From contig NZ_CP118269.1 of NCBI RefSeq assembly GCF_030062155.1, positions 2,108,001 to 2,172,000 of the forward strand: a DNA stretch of 64,000 nt, given 5' to 3'. The first letter of the stretch is position 1. Every line of letters begins with the position of its first letter. This document shows, one piece after another, positions 45,172-54,387 of this stretch. This stretch comes from Pantoea sp. Lij88. Its GTDB lineage: Bacteria > Pseudomonadota > Gammaproteobacteria > Enterobacterales > Enterobacteriaceae. Made by a program: the position numbers and the translations under genes. The notes under the pieces are model-generated. The model made no database searches. It saw nothing but the letters and a program-made list of their open reading frames with translations, and was not told the DNA's origin.

Positions 45172-46155
45172 TTACATCAGTCCTTTTTTCGCCAGTTCAG
45201 TTTTGAAGTTGTCACGGGTGATCAGCACCACATCAGTAACTTCGGTGAATTTCGGTGGCTCTTCACCTTTGCTGACCCAGTTGTAGAGCATCTGGCTGCT
45301 TTTGTAGCCGTGGATATCCGGGCTTGGCAGCAGCGAACCGTAGAAGCCGGTCGCCTTGTCTTTCGACAGTTCACTGATGGCATCAACGCCGTTGATGCCG
45401 ATGCCGATGACGTCAGCCGCTTTAAAGCCCTGACCTTCGGTGGCACGCACGCCGCCCAGCACGGTGTTGTCGTTCATGCCGACAATCAGCCAGTGTTTAA
45501 CTTCAGGATGCTGAACCAGCAGAGAGTTACCGGCGTCAAACGCGCCAGGGATGTCGTTAGATTTGGTTGGCACCTGGTAGATCTGCGCTGCCGGGAAGCC
45601 AGCGGCTTTGATCGCGTCCATTGAGCCGCCGGTACGACGACGGGCGGTGTCGAGTTCGTTCGCGGTAATCGCCATCACGCCGGTGGTTTTTACATCCCAG
45701 CCGCGTTTCTGCATCTCTTTATAGAGTTCCTGACCCTGACGCTCACCGATTTTGGTGGCGGCCATCATTACCAATGGCACGGTGTCCATCGGTTTGCCTT
45801 TCGCGGTGACGAACTGGTCATCCACTGCGATGACTTTCAGACCGTAGCCACGCGCTTTCGCCATGATGGCAGAGCCGAGTTTCGGATCGGGGGTACAGAT
45901 GACAAAACCTTTTGCGCCGTTGGCCGCCAGGCTGTCGATGGCATTCAGGGTTTTTTCACCATCCGGCACGGCAATTTTGATGACATCGAAGCCAAGATCT
46001 TTGCCCGCTTTATCGGCGAATTTCCATTCAGTCTGGAACCAGGGTTCTTCTGGTTGCTTGACTAAAAAACCCAGCTTCATGGTCTCGGCGATAGCGGATT
46101 GTGACATAACCGCTGCCAGGCCGATGGCCGCGAATGCTTTAGTGAATTTATGCAT
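45172..46155 (-). CDS. araF: AraF, periplasmic L-arabinose-binding protein
   Basis: Secreted binding protein of 327 residues. A signal peptide (MHKFTKAFAAIGLAAVMSQS, cleavage after SAIA near residue 23) precedes MKLGFLVKQPEEPWFQTEWK, the start of the mature protein in this family. EWKFADKAGKDLGF, the ARRRTGGSMDAIKAAGFPA hinge region and GMNDNTVLGGVRA near the C-terminus match E. coli AraF. It is the first gene of araFGH and lies divergent from araBA across a 365-base control region. Confidence 0.96.
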   Translation of the reverse strand: MHKFTKAFAAIGLAAVMSQSAIAETMKLGFLVKQPEEPWFQTEWKFADKAGKDLGFDVIKIAVPDGEKTLNAIDSLAANGAKGFVICTPDPKLGSAIMAKARGYGLKVIAVDDQFVTAKGKPMDTVPLVMMAATKIGERQGQELYKEMQKRGWDVKTTGVMAITANELDTARRRTGGSMDAIKAAGFPAAQIYQVPTKSNDIPGAFDAGNSLLVQHPEVKHWLIVGMNDNTVLGGVRATEGQGFKAADVIGIGINGVDAISELSKDKATGFYGSLLPSPDIHGYKSSQMLYNWVSKGEEPPKFTEVTDVVLITRDNFKTELAKKGLM

Positions 46156-46351
46156 GATGCTCTCCGGTACCAGGTTATTTTTCGCTGCTAATAACGAATC
46201 GGTGTAAACGCTACCAGTTTGTTTTGTTTTGTGGGTACAGCCATAAATCAGTGCGTTAGGCTGGCATGTGCTGACAGACTGTCCAGACGCTGGGCTAGTT
46301 TTAGCGGTATTAGCGAAGAAAAATGTAGAGCGGTATCACACATTAAAATCA

Positions 46352-46389
46352 CGACAAAATGATCCATATATTCAGCAAATTTAACCGGA
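46352..46389 (+). promoter_or_regulatory. AraC binding half-sites (I1/I2-like) upstream of araB
   Basis: Two 17-bp half-sites in direct repeat, 21 bp apart as in E. coli araI. 46352-46368 ends in TCCATA like I1 (TAGCATTTTTATCCATA). 46373-46389 reads CAGCAAATTTAACCGGA and matches I2 (TAGCGGATCCTACCTGA) at AGC, ACC and GA. They point toward araB, whose start is 132 bases away, so the araBA leader would be about 100 bases. The rest of the araF-araB gap (46156-46520) is AT-rich and presumably holds both promoters, a CRP site and more distant AraC sites; I could not place these with confidence. Confidence 0.65.
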
Positions 46390-46520
46390 CCTTAACTTTT
46401 GCAATGGATCACAAAATCACTGCCGATGACAGAAAAGTGCATATTGTCAGCCAGCGATGACTAACTGATTTGGCGCGCCGAACCCAGGATACAGGAGTTA
46501 ACTAACTACAGGAGATTCCG

Positions 46521-48206
46521 ATGCGTGCTGGAGCCATCACCCTTGGGCTGGACTTTGGTAGTGATTCGGTGCGTGCGCTGGCCGTGGATTGTCATAGCGG
46601 CAAAGAGCTGCAGAGTGCGGTGTTCAGCTATCCGCGCTGGCAACAGGGCTTATACAGCGATCCGCACACTAACCGTTTTCGTCACCATCCACAGGATTAC
46701 ATCGACGCAATGGAGCAGGCACTGCTCGGCGTTCTGAATGCACTGAGTGAAGATCAGCGCAACGCCGTGGTCGGCATTGGCGTTGACAGCACCGGCTCGA
46801 CCCCGGCGCCGATAGACCGCGACGGCAACGTGCTGGCACTGCGTCCGGAGTTCGCCGAAAACCCCAACGCGATGTTCGTATTGTGGAAAGATCACACGGC
46901 GATAGAAGAAGCAGAAGAGATCAATCAGCTGTGTCACAGCGGCCGCTTCCAGGATTACAGCCGCTATATCGGCGGCATTTACTCCTCGGAGTGGTTCTGG
47001 GCGAAGATTCTGCACGTGTCGCGCGAAGATGCGGCCGTGCGTGAGGCTGCGGTCTCCTGGGTCGAACTGTGCGACTGGGTGCCTGCTCTGTTAAGCGGCA
47101 CCACCGCGCCAGACAAGCTGCGTCGTGGCCGATGTGCCGCCGGACATAAAGCGCTATGGCACGGCGACTGGAACGGCCTGCCCGATGTCGGTTTCCTTAA
47201 TGCGCTCGACCCGCTGTTAACGCAGCAGCTCGACTCACCGCTGTTTACGGAGACCTGGACCGCCGATCTGCCGGTCGGCACGCTCAGCCCGGAATGGGCG
47301 CAGCGTCTGGGCCTGACGCAGACCGTCACGCTCTCCGGTGGCGCGTTTGACTGCCATATGGGCGCAGTCGGTGGCGGCGCCAAACCTTATACCCTGGTGA
47401 AAGTGATCGGCACGTCCACCTGCGACATCCTGATTGCTGACGCAGAAAAGGTTGGCGATCGCGATATTAAAGGCATCTGTGGTCAGGTCGATGGCAGCGT
47501 CGTGCCCGGTGCTATCGGACTGGAGGCGGGTCAGTCTGCCTTTGGTGATATCTACGCCTGGTTCAGCCGCTTACTGGGCTGGCCATTGCAGCTGGCGGCG
47601 CAGCAGCATCCGGAACTGAAGCCTCAGCTGGCTGAGATGCAAAAGAGTCTGATTAAGGATCTGACCGAAGCCTGGGCTGCTAATCCGCAGCTCGACCATC
47701 TGCCGGTGGTGCTGGACTGGTTTAACGGTCGCCGCACACCCAACGCCAATCAGCGGCTGAAAGGGGTGATTACCGACCTGAATCTGGGCACCGATGCGCC
47801 CGCGCTGTTTGGTGGACTGGTCGCGGCAACCGCGTTTGGCGCGCGCGCCATTATGGAGTGCTTCGAGCAGCAGCAGATCCCGGTCCAGAGCATTCTGACC
47901 CTCGGCGGTATCGCGCGGAAATCCCCGGCGATTATGCAGGCCTGTTGCGATGTGATGAACCGGCCACTGGATATTGTCGCCTCTGACGAGTGCTGTGCGC
48001 TGGGTGCAGCCATTTTCGCCGCCGTCGCCGCCGGTGTTCACGCCAGCGTCCCGGATGCACAGCAGGTCATGGCCAGTCCGATTGCCGTGACGCTGCAGCC
48101 CGATCCGGCGCGCGTCGCCCGCTATCAACAACTTTATCAACGCTATCAACAATGGTGCGTGACGGCTGAACCGCAATACGCCGCCCACCCCGCTTCCGCT
48201 AAGTAA
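46521..48206 (+). CDS. araB: AraB, ribulokinase
   Basis: FGGY-family kinase of 561 residues phosphorylating L-ribulose. The N-terminal phosphate-binding loop is [16 protein letters not shown], and [21 protein letters not shown] is typical of ribulokinase. [19 protein letters not shown] and [20 protein letters not shown] complete the ATP and sugar sites. AGGAG lies upstream of the ATG. araA follows after eight bases. Confidence 0.97.
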   Translation: MRAGAITLGLDFGSDSVRALAVDCHSGKELQSAVFSYPRWQQGLYSDPHTNRFRHHPQDYIDAMEQALLGVLNALSEDQRNAVVGIGVDSTGSTPAPIDRDGNVLALRPEFAENPNAMFVLWKDHTAIEEAEEINQLCHSGRFQDYSRYIGGIYSSEWFWAKILHVSREDAAVREAAVSWVELCDWVPALLSGTTAPDKLRRGRCAAGHKALWHGDWNGLPDVGFLNALDPLLTQQLDSPLFTETWTADLPVGTLSPEWAQRLGLTQTVTLSGGAFDCHMGAVGGGAKPYTLVKVIGTSTCDILIADAEKVGDRDIKGICGQVDGSVVPGAIGLEAGQSAFGDIYAWFSRLLGWPLQLAAQQHPELKPQLAEMQKSLIKDLTEAWAANPQLDHLPVVLDWFNGRRTPNANQRLKGVITDLNLGTDAPALFGGLVAATAFGARAIMECFEQQQIPVQSILTLGGIARKSPAIMQACCDVMNRPLDIVASDECCALGAAIFAAVAAGVHASVPDAQQVMASPIAVTLQPDPARVARYQQLYQRYQQWCVTAEPQYAAHPASAK

Positions 48207-48214
48207 GGAGTCTT

Positions 48215-49714
48215 ATGGAACAGTCAAACAGTTACAGCGTGTGGTTTGTCATCGGCACGCAGCACCTCTACGGGCCGGAGACGTTACGCCAGGTTGAACA
48301 GAATGCACGTCAGGTCGTCGAGGGGTTGAATCAGGCCGGTTTACCCGTGCGTCTGGAGCTGAGACCGCTGGTGAAGTCACCGGATGAAGCGCTGGCCCTG
48401 TGCCGCGACGCTAACTATGACAAGCAGTGCGTCGGGATTATTACCTGGCTGCACACTTTCTCTCCCGCCAGGATGTGGATCGGCGGCCTGAGCGTGCTGA
48501 ATAAACCGCTGCTGCAATTCCACACCCAGTTCAATGCAGAGATCCCGTGGGACAGCATGGACATGGACTTTATGAACCTGAACCAGACCGCACACGGCGG
48601 CCGCGAGTTCGGTTTCATTGGCGCACGTATGGGCCTGCAACACAGCGTGGTGACCGGTCACTGGAAAGACAGCGCCAGCCAGCAGCGTCTCGGTAACTGG
48701 ATGCGTGCGGCCCTGGCAAAACAGGCCAGCCAGCAGCTGAGAGTCGCCCGTTTTGGCGATAACATGCGTGAAGTGGCCGTGACTGAAGGCGATAAAGTCG
48801 CCGCACAGATTCAGTTCGGTTATTCCGTAAATGGCTGGGGCGTTGGCGATCTGGTTGAGGTGATCAATGGCGTCAGCGATGGCGACGTGAATGCGCTGAT
48901 CGACGAGTACGAAAGCCTCTATCGCTTTACCGATGTTGCCGCTTCTGGCGGTGAAAAGCGTCAGAACGTGCTGGATGCTGCGCGCATCGAACTCGGTCTG
49001 AAGCGTTTTCTGGAAGCAGAAGGCTGCCATGCCTTTACCACCAACTTCCAGACACTGCACGGCATGACGCAGTTACCGGGTCTGGCGGTACAGCGTCTGA
49101 TGGGTCAGGGTTATGGGTTCGCTGGTGAAGGTGACTGGAAAACGGCTGCGCTGCTGCGCATTTTCAAAGTGCTGGCAGGCGATCGCAAAGGTGGAACCTC
49201 ATTTATGGAGGATTACACCTATCACTTCTCACCAGGCAACGATCTGGTGCTTGGCTCACACATGCTGGAAGTCTGCCCGTCGATTGCCATTGAAGAGAAA
49301 CCTTTAATCGATGTGCAGTTCCTGGGCATTGGTGATAAAGCCGATCCGGCACGCATGATTTTCTCCACGCCAGCCGGTCGCGCGGTTAACGCCAGCGTGA
49401 TCGATATGGGTGATCGTTTCCGTCTGCTGGTTAACGTGGTGGATGCTATCGAACAGCCGAAACCGCTGCCGAAGTTACCGGTTGCACGCGCGCTGTGGAA
49501 AGCACAGCCTTCACTCGCAACGGCCTCCGAAGCGTGGATTCTGGGCGGTGGCGCGCACCATACGGTGTTCAGTCAGGCGCTGACGCTGGAGGATATGTAT
49601 CTGTACGGTGAGATGAACGACATCGAAGTGCTGGTGATTGATGAGCACACCACCTTGCCAGCGTTTAAAGATGCGCTGCGCTGGAATGAAGCGTATTACC
49701 GGTTGAAACGTTAA
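48215..49714 (+). CDS. araA: AraA, L-arabinose isomerase
   Basis: Mn-dependent isomerase of 499 residues converting L-arabinose to L-ribulose. Recognisable segments are [19 protein letters not shown] at the start, [19 protein letters not shown], the metal-site [15 protein letters not shown] region with Glu, [19 protein letters not shown] with Glu and His, and [12 protein letters not shown] near the end. It is the second gene after araB. araD, normally third, is missing; a non-coding repeat region follows instead. Confidence 0.98.
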   Translation: MEQSNSYSVWFVIGTQHLYGPETLRQVEQNARQVVEGLNQAGLPVRLELRPLVKSPDEALALCRDANYDKQCVGIITWLHTFSPARMWIGGLSVLNKPLLQFHTQFNAEIPWDSMDMDFMNLNQTAHGGREFGFIGARMGLQHSVVTGHWKDSASQQRLGNWMRAALAKQASQQLRVARFGDNMREVAVTEGDKVAAQIQFGYSVNGWGVGDLVEVINGVSDGDVNALIDEYESLYRFTDVAASGGEKRQNVLDAARIELGLKRFLEAEGCHAFTTNFQTLHGMTQLPGLAVQRLMGQGYGFAGEGDWKTAALLRIFKVLAGDRKGGTSFMEDYTYHFSPGNDLVLGSHMLEVCPSIAIEEKPLIDVQFLGIGDKADPARMIFSTPAGRAVNASVIDMGDRFRLLVNVVDAIEQPKPLPKLPVARALWKAQPSLATASEAWILGGGAHHTVFSQALTLEDMYLYGEMNDIEVLVIDEHTTLPAFKDALRWNEAYYRLKR

Positions 49715-49726
49715 TTAGCGATCATT

Positions 49727-49774
49727 GGCGCCTTAGGACTCTTTAAAAGATAGTTTCAGGGAAGGTAAGGCGCC
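49727..49774. repeat. Long-loop inverted repeat after araA
   Basis: GGCGCCTTA (49727-49735) and TAAGGCGCC (49766-49774) form a perfect 9-bp stem with a 30-base loop, 12 bases after the araA stop. No T-run follows. It may end or stabilise the araBA message. Confidence 0.55.
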
Positions 49775-49807
49775 GTTTGGTAGAGAATCAGTGCAATTCA
49801 GTCGGAA

Positions 49808-49978
49808 ATGGCGGGCGTTGCGTAAAGACGCCGTAAATACATCCCTGTAGGCTCTGCCGCCGGACTACTCGCCTCATCCCTGAGGCTCGCCCGCAAGCGG
49901 GCCAACGCTCCGCGTTGTTCAAAAACGCTCCCGGCGTTTTTGTCCATGCGGCGGACGCTTTACTCCACTGCCCGCCAT
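49808..49978. repeat. Large palindromic repeat element downstream of araA
   Basis: Ends are ATGGCGGGC (49808-49816) and GCCCGCCAT (49970-49978), with the stem continuing imperfectly (GTAAAG near 49821 against CTTTAC near 49958). Inside are several short GC-rich hairpins, such as GCCCGCAAGCGGGC near 49888 and AAAACGCTCCCGGCGTTTT near 49921. I see no coding potential; the region 49715-50287 has no gene. It looks like an Erwiniaceae intergenic repeat. Confidence 0.7.
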
Positions 49979-50039
49979 CCCCTCCTTCCTCACAATTCCG
50001 CACGTATTTCTGACAGCAATGATCAAGCCCAGCCGGGAA

Positions 50040-50135
50040 GGAATGGTATGCCTGAAGAGCAAAGCGTCCGCGCCAGGGATGGCGCGGCCGATCCGCATGG
50101 ATGCGGGAATCCTTTGCTATCAGGCATACCTTTCC
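50040..50135. repeat. Second palindromic repeat element, nested hairpins
   Basis: Arms GGAATGGTATGCCTGA (50040-50055) and TCAGGCATACCTTTCC (50120-50135) pair with one mismatch. AAAG/CTTT extends the stem, and two inner hairpins follow: CGCGCCAGGGATGGCGCG near 50069 and CGCATGGATGCG near 50094. Structure is cruciform-like and non-coding. Confidence 0.75.
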
Positions 50136-50287
50136 TGACCTTGCACCTGAATCCCATAGCGATTGTTTTCCCGGTAAGACATAAGAGCACCGGTCTCTTT
50201 GCTAAAACTCAATTCTTTCATCAACTTGCACTTTCTCCCACAAGCCTGTATTGCTACATACCTGATAAAACAAAGGTAGCCAGCGCC

Positions 50288-50755
50288 ATGCAAATTGCCG
50301 ATCTGAACCAGCAGCCCGACTACGCGCCGCAAACCGCACAACTGCTGCATGCTGAATGGTCACATCTCCCCGCATGGTCGCATCAGCCCACCATCCTTGA
50401 GCGCTTAAAACAGCGGAACCAGACAGCCTCGGCGGAATTTACTTTTGTTGCCACGCCGGATGGCGAAACGGTTATCGCGACCTGCAGCGTCATCCGTTAT
50501 GAACTGGACGACATCGCGGCAAGGGAATACTGGATAGGTGAAGTGGTTACAGACAAAAAATTCCGGGGCCAGGGCGTGGCAAAAGCCTTGATCCAGCGGG
50601 CAATAGCGCGAGCAAGACAACAGCAGATTGGCGAACTCTGGCTCTATACCCCCGATCAACAGGCATACTATCAGCGTTCAGGATGGCAGGCGGTGGAACA
50701 GCGGCACATAGCGGGTGAAGACGTTACAGTAATGGTGCTGCCTCTGGCGCAGTAA
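50288..50755 (+). CDS. GNAT-family N-acetyltransferase
   Basis: Acetyl-CoA-dependent acetyltransferase of 155 residues from ATG 50288. The open frame extends upstream only through repeat DNA. The GNAT fold shows ATPDGETVIATCSVIRYEL, then IGEVVTDKKFRGQGVAKALIQ with the R/Q-x-x-G-x-G/A acetyl-CoA loop near residue 95, and WLYTPDQQAYYQRSGWQAVE at the C-terminal half. The substrate is unknown. It stands alone between a repeat region and the galactofuranose transporter, with a two-way terminator behind it. Confidence 0.87.
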   Translation: MQIADLNQQPDYAPQTAQLLHAEWSHLPAWSHQPTILERLKQRNQTASAEFTFVATPDGETVIATCSVIRYELDDIAAREYWIGEVVTDKKFRGQGVAKALIQRAIARARQQQIGELWLYTPDQQAYYQRSGWQAVEQRHIAGEDVTVMVLPLAQ

Positions 50756-50781
50756 AAAGCGGCTCCTGAGAGCCGCTTTTA
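50755..50781. terminator. Bidirectional terminator between the GNAT gene and yjfF
   Basis: AAAAGCGGCTC / GAGCCGCTTTT stem around CTGA, serving both convergent genes. Confidence 0.92.
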
Positions 50782-50798
50782 TCCAGAATACTCAATAC

Positions 50799-51785
50799 TC
50801 AGGTAGGTATGCGTTTAACCGGTGCGTTCTGCTGACGATCCCAGATTACCGTCAGTAACCGCTGCAGCGCGATAAACGCAAACAGCAGAATCCCGATAGC
50901 GATCTTGGTCCACCACGAACTCAGCGTACCGTCAAAGTTAATCCAGGTCTGAATCAGACCCTGAATCAACACACCAAACAGCGTGCCCAGCACCGTTCCG
51001 ACACCGCCCGACAACAACGTGCCGCCAATCACCACCGACGCGATCGCATCCAGCTCTACACCCAGCCCGGCCAGCGCATAACCTGCCGAGGTGTAAATAG
51101 AGAACACAATGCCAGCCAGCGTCGCCAGCGTGGTGGAAAGCATATAAATCTTAATGGTGGTGGCACGGGTTGAAACGCCCATCAGCTGCGCCGACGTCAT
51201 ATTGCCGCCGATGGCGTAAACGCGGTTACCAAAGCGCGTACGGTGCGCCAGAATAATCCCGCCAAACACCACCACCAGCATAATCACTGCCAGCAGACTG
51301 AGACGCCCTCCGCCCGGGACTTTCCACGCCAGACTGGACAGCATGGTGTAAAACGGATGATCGATGGGAATCGAGTTCTCAGACACCAGATAACTGCAGC
51401 CGCGCAGGAAAAACATCCCCGCCAGCGTAATGATAAAGGCCGGGATCTTCAGCGCATCGATCAGCCAGCCCATCATGGCACCGAACAGCGCGCCCATGGA
51501 GAGAATCAGCGCAAACGCCAGCAACGGATCGACATGGAAATCGCCAATTGCGCGCGCCAGAAACACGCCGGTAAAGGCAATCACCGCGCCGACCGACAGA
51601 TCGATACCGCCCGATAAAATCACAAAGGTCATGCCGACGGCGATAATGCCCAGGAAGGCGTTATCGGTCAGGATATTGCAGATCACCCGGGTGGAGGCGA
51701 AGCCCGGAAACTGACTCAGACAGAACAGGTAACCCGCCACAAACACCAGTAAGGTGATCATCAGCGGAAGATGACGTTTAATCAT
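50799..51785 (-). CDS. yjfF: YjfF, galactofuranose ABC transporter permease
   Basis: Membrane permease of 328 residues starting at ATG 51785 (MIKRHLPLMITLLVFVAGYL), overlapping the ytfT stop by four bases (ATGA). FPGFASTRVICNILTDNAFL and GMTFVILSGGIDLSVGAVIAF match E. coli YjfF nearly residue for residue. It pairs with YtfT to form the channel and takes energy from YtfR. It is the last gene of ytfQRT-yjfF, which in E. coli imports D-galactofuranose. Confidence 0.95.
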   Translation of the reverse strand: MIKRHLPLMITLLVFVAGYLFCLSQFPGFASTRVICNILTDNAFLGIIAVGMTFVILSGGIDLSVGAVIAFTGVFLARAIGDFHVDPLLAFALILSMGALFGAMMGWLIDALKIPAFIITLAGMFFLRGCSYLVSENSIPIDHPFYTMLSSLAWKVPGGGRLSLLAVIMLVVVFGGIILAHRTRFGNRVYAIGGNMTSAQLMGVSTRATTIKIYMLSTTLATLAGIVFSIYTSAGYALAGLGVELDAIASVVIGGTLLSGGVGTVLGTLFGVLIQGLIQTWINFDGTLSSWWTKIAIGILLFAFIALQRLLTVIWDRQQNAPVKRIPT

Positions 51786-52798
51786 GTCGGGCGTCTCCGT
51801 TTCAACATCGCAATAAACCGCGGTGACTGCAGTAACAGCACACACATCACCACCACCGCTTTCACCACCTGATTCAGCTCAGGCGGGAAGCCGGAAAGCA
51901 GAATCCCGGTATTCATCGACTGGATAATCAGTGCGCCAATCAGCGACAACACCAGATTAAAACGGCCCCCCATCAGCGATGCACCACCGATGACCACGGC
52001 GAGAATCGCATCCAGCTCCAGCCATAGACCGGCGTTATTGGCATCCGCACCGCGAATATCAGCTGCGACAATCAGACCCGCAACAGCAGCACAGACACCA
52101 CTGATCGCGTAAGTGGACATCACCACCAGCCAGCCGGTCACACCCGCATTGCGGGCAGCGCGCAGGTTAATCCCCACCGCTTCGATAAACAGACCCAGCG
52201 CGGTCTTGCGCGTCAGCAGCCAGACGGCCAGCGCCACGACTAGCGTGATCCAGACCGGCACCGGCAACATCCACAGCGAGCCGTTACCAAACCAGCCAAG
52301 ACTGTCACTGTCGAACGTCACAATCTGTCCCTGGGTAATCAGCTGAGCGATACCGCGCCCGGCGACCATCAGAATCAGCGTGGCAACAAACGGCTGAATA
52401 CGCAGCAGCGCCACCAGCACCCCATTCCACACACCACAGGCTAAACCGGTTCCCAGCGTGCAGAGAATAATAAACGGCACACCGTGGCCAGCGACGGTCA
52501 GTGTCGCAGCCGTCGCGCCCGCGATTGCCATCACCGCACCCACGGAAAGATCGATACCGCCGGTGGCGATCACCAGCGTCATCCCAATCGCCAGCAGGGC
52601 AACCGGCGCCGCACGGTTAAGAATATCGATCGGACTGCCAAACAGACGGCCATCCTGCAGATGCACCGCAAAAAAGTTATTGGCCACCAGACTGTCGATC
52701 AACAGCACCAGCAACAGCGCGGCGATTTGCGGCATCCCTGGCGGCAGTTTCAGCTTACGACGTGGCGTTTTTTCAGATGTCATAGGAGACTCAAGCAT
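51782..52798 (-). CDS. ytfT: YtfT, galactofuranose ABC transporter permease
   Basis: Membrane permease of 338 residues. I placed the start at ATG 52798, behind GGAGG and overlapping the ytfR stop by eight bases. Segments LQDGRLFGSPIDILNRAAP, GMTLVIATGGIDLSVGAVMA and DIRGADANNAGLWLELDAI are almost those of E. coli YtfT. It has about ten membrane helices and partners YjfF. Overlaps on both sides show close translational coupling. Confidence 0.95.
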   Translation of the reverse strand: MLESPMTSEKTPRRKLKLPPGMPQIAALLLVLLIDSLVANNFFAVHLQDGRLFGSPIDILNRAAPVALLAIGMTLVIATGGIDLSVGAVMAIAGATAATLTVAGHGVPFIILCTLGTGLACGVWNGVLVALLRIQPFVATLILMVAGRGIAQLITQGQIVTFDSDSLGWFGNGSLWMLPVPVWITLVVALAVWLLTRKTALGLFIEAVGINLRAARNAGVTGWLVVMSTYAISGVCAAVAGLIVAADIRGADANNAGLWLELDAILAVVIGGASLMGGRFNLVLSLIGALIIQSMNTGILLSGFPPELNQVVKAVVVMCVLLLQSPRFIAMLKRRRPT

Positions 52799-54311
52799 GT
52801 TTTGCCCCTCCGTCCGCGATAGCATTCACGATCGACGCCACCGAAAGCTGCTCCAGCGGAATTTCTGCCACCTGCTTCAGATCGCGCATGATCAACACCC
52901 GATCGGCATAACCGACCAGCTCTTCGAGTTCAGAGGAGATCACCAGCAGCGCCAGACCATCGGCGCACAGGGATTCAATTAAACGGATAATCTCGGCGTG
53001 CGCGCCCACATCGATACCGCGCGTCGGCTCGTCGAGGATTAAAAACTGTGGTTTGGTCACCAGCCAGCGCGACAGCAACACCTTCTGCTGATTGCCGCCC
53101 GATAACAGCTCCACCGGCTGCCCGGCGTGCGGCGTGCGAATGCCCAGACTCTTAATAAAACGGTCGGCAATCGCCTGCTGCTCACGCTTCTTAATCGGCC
53201 GTAACCAGCCGCGCTGCGCCTGCAAGGCCAGAATAATATTTTCGCGGACTGAGGCCGCGCCGATAATCCCGTCCGTCTTACGATCTTCCGGGCAAAAGCC
53301 CATGCCAAGCTGTGAGGCTTTCGCCGGGTTAGTAATCTTCTGCACTTTCCCTTTGATCTTCGCAGTTCCACGATCGGCACGTCGAATACCAAACAACACC
53401 TCGGCGGTTTCGGTGCGCCCTGAACCCAGCAGACCGGCCAGGCCGACGACTTCACCGGGACGAACCGACAGATTAAAGGGTTCGATAGTCCCCTTCCTGC
53501 CGTAATCTTCAAACGACACCACCGGCTGATTACTGCGCAGCGTGCTGCCCTGACGCTGCAACGCCGTCTCCAGCAGTTCACGCCCCAGCATCAGCTTAAT
53601 CAGTTCAATCTGCGGCAGCGTGGCGGTATCGCGGGTCGCGATAAACTGCCCGTTACGCAGCACGGTAATCCGGTCAGTAATTCGGTACACCTGGTCGAGG
53701 AAGTGGGTCACAAAAATCAGGCTCATCCCTTTGGCTTTTAACTGCGCCATCAGGGTAAACAACATTTCGACTTCACTGGCATCCAGACTGGCGGTCGGCT
53801 CATCGAGGATCAACACCTGGGCCGAGAGATCGACCGCGCGGCAGATGGCGATAATCTGCTGCATCGCGACTGAGTAGTGGCCCAGCGGGCGCGTCACATC
53901 GAGGGAAAAACCGTAATTCCGCATCAGCGCATCGGCATCGCGCACCATTTTCCGACGATCGATCATGCCAAACCGGCGCGGCTCACGGCCAATATAAAGG
54001 TTATCCGCCACCGACATGTTCGGCAGCATATTCACTTCCTGATAAACGGTGCCGATGCCCATCTCCTGCGCCTGCGCCGTATTATGCGGCGTAATCGGTT
54101 CACCATTCAGGGTGATCGTGCCGGCATCACGGCTGTAAACACCGGTCAGCACTTTGATCAGGGTGGATTTGCCCGCGCCGTTCTCGCCCAGCAGCGCCAT
54201 GATCTCCCCTTTGCGGATATCAAAGGAAACATTGCTCAGCGCTTTAACGCCGGGAAAACCTTTGCTGACGCCGCTGATGGATAACAGCGGTGTTTCATTT
54301 TGCGTGGTCAT
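52791..54311 (-). CDS. ytfR: YtfR, galactofuranose ABC transporter ATPase
   Basis: Double ATPase of 506 residues. ATG 54311, with GGAG eight bases upstream, is preferred to the GTG three codons earlier. The first half has Walker [15 protein letters not shown] and Walker B VLILDEPTASLD. The second half has GLLGSGRTETAEVLFG in place of a full Walker A, signature [15 protein letters not shown] and Walker [15 protein letters not shown]. It energises the YtfT/YjfF channel. A terminator-like hairpin separates it from ytfQ. Confidence 0.95.
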   Translation of the reverse strand: MTTQNETPLLSISGVSKGFPGVKALSNVSFDIRKGEIMALLGENGAGKSTLIKVLTGVYSRDAGTITLNGEPITPHNTAQAQEMGIGTVYQEVNMLPNMSVADNLYIGREPRRFGMIDRRKMVRDADALMRNYGFSLDVTRPLGHYSVAMQQIIAICRAVDLSAQVLILDEPTASLDASEVEMLFTLMAQLKAKGMSLIFVTHFLDQVYRITDRITVLRNGQFIATRDTATLPQIELIKLMLGRELLETALQRQGSTLRSNQPVVSFEDYGRKGTIEPFNLSVRPGEVVGLAGLLGSGRTETAEVLFGIRRADRGTAKIKGKVQKITNPAKASQLGMGFCPEDRKTDGIIGAASVRENIILALQAQRGWLRPIKKREQQAIADRFIKSLGIRTPHAGQPVELLSGGNQQKVLLSRWLVTKPQFLILDEPTRGIDVGAHAEIIRLIESLCADGLALLVISSELEELVGYADRVLIMRDLKQVAEIPLEQLSVASIVNAIADGGAKHA

Positions 54312-54336
54312 TCTGCTCACTCCGCCTTACGTCATG

Positions 54337-54358
54337 AAAAACCGCCCCGTAGGGCGGT
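54337..54358 (-). terminator. Attenuator-like terminator between ytfQ and ytfR
   Basis: On the minus strand ACCGCCC / GGGCGGT with loop TACG is followed by five T residues, inside the operon. It should give more ytfQ than ytfRT-yjfF message, common for periplasmic binding proteins. Confidence 0.8.
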
Positions 54359-54387
54359 CTGCGGCTGGTCTGTGGCGGGTCTGTGAA

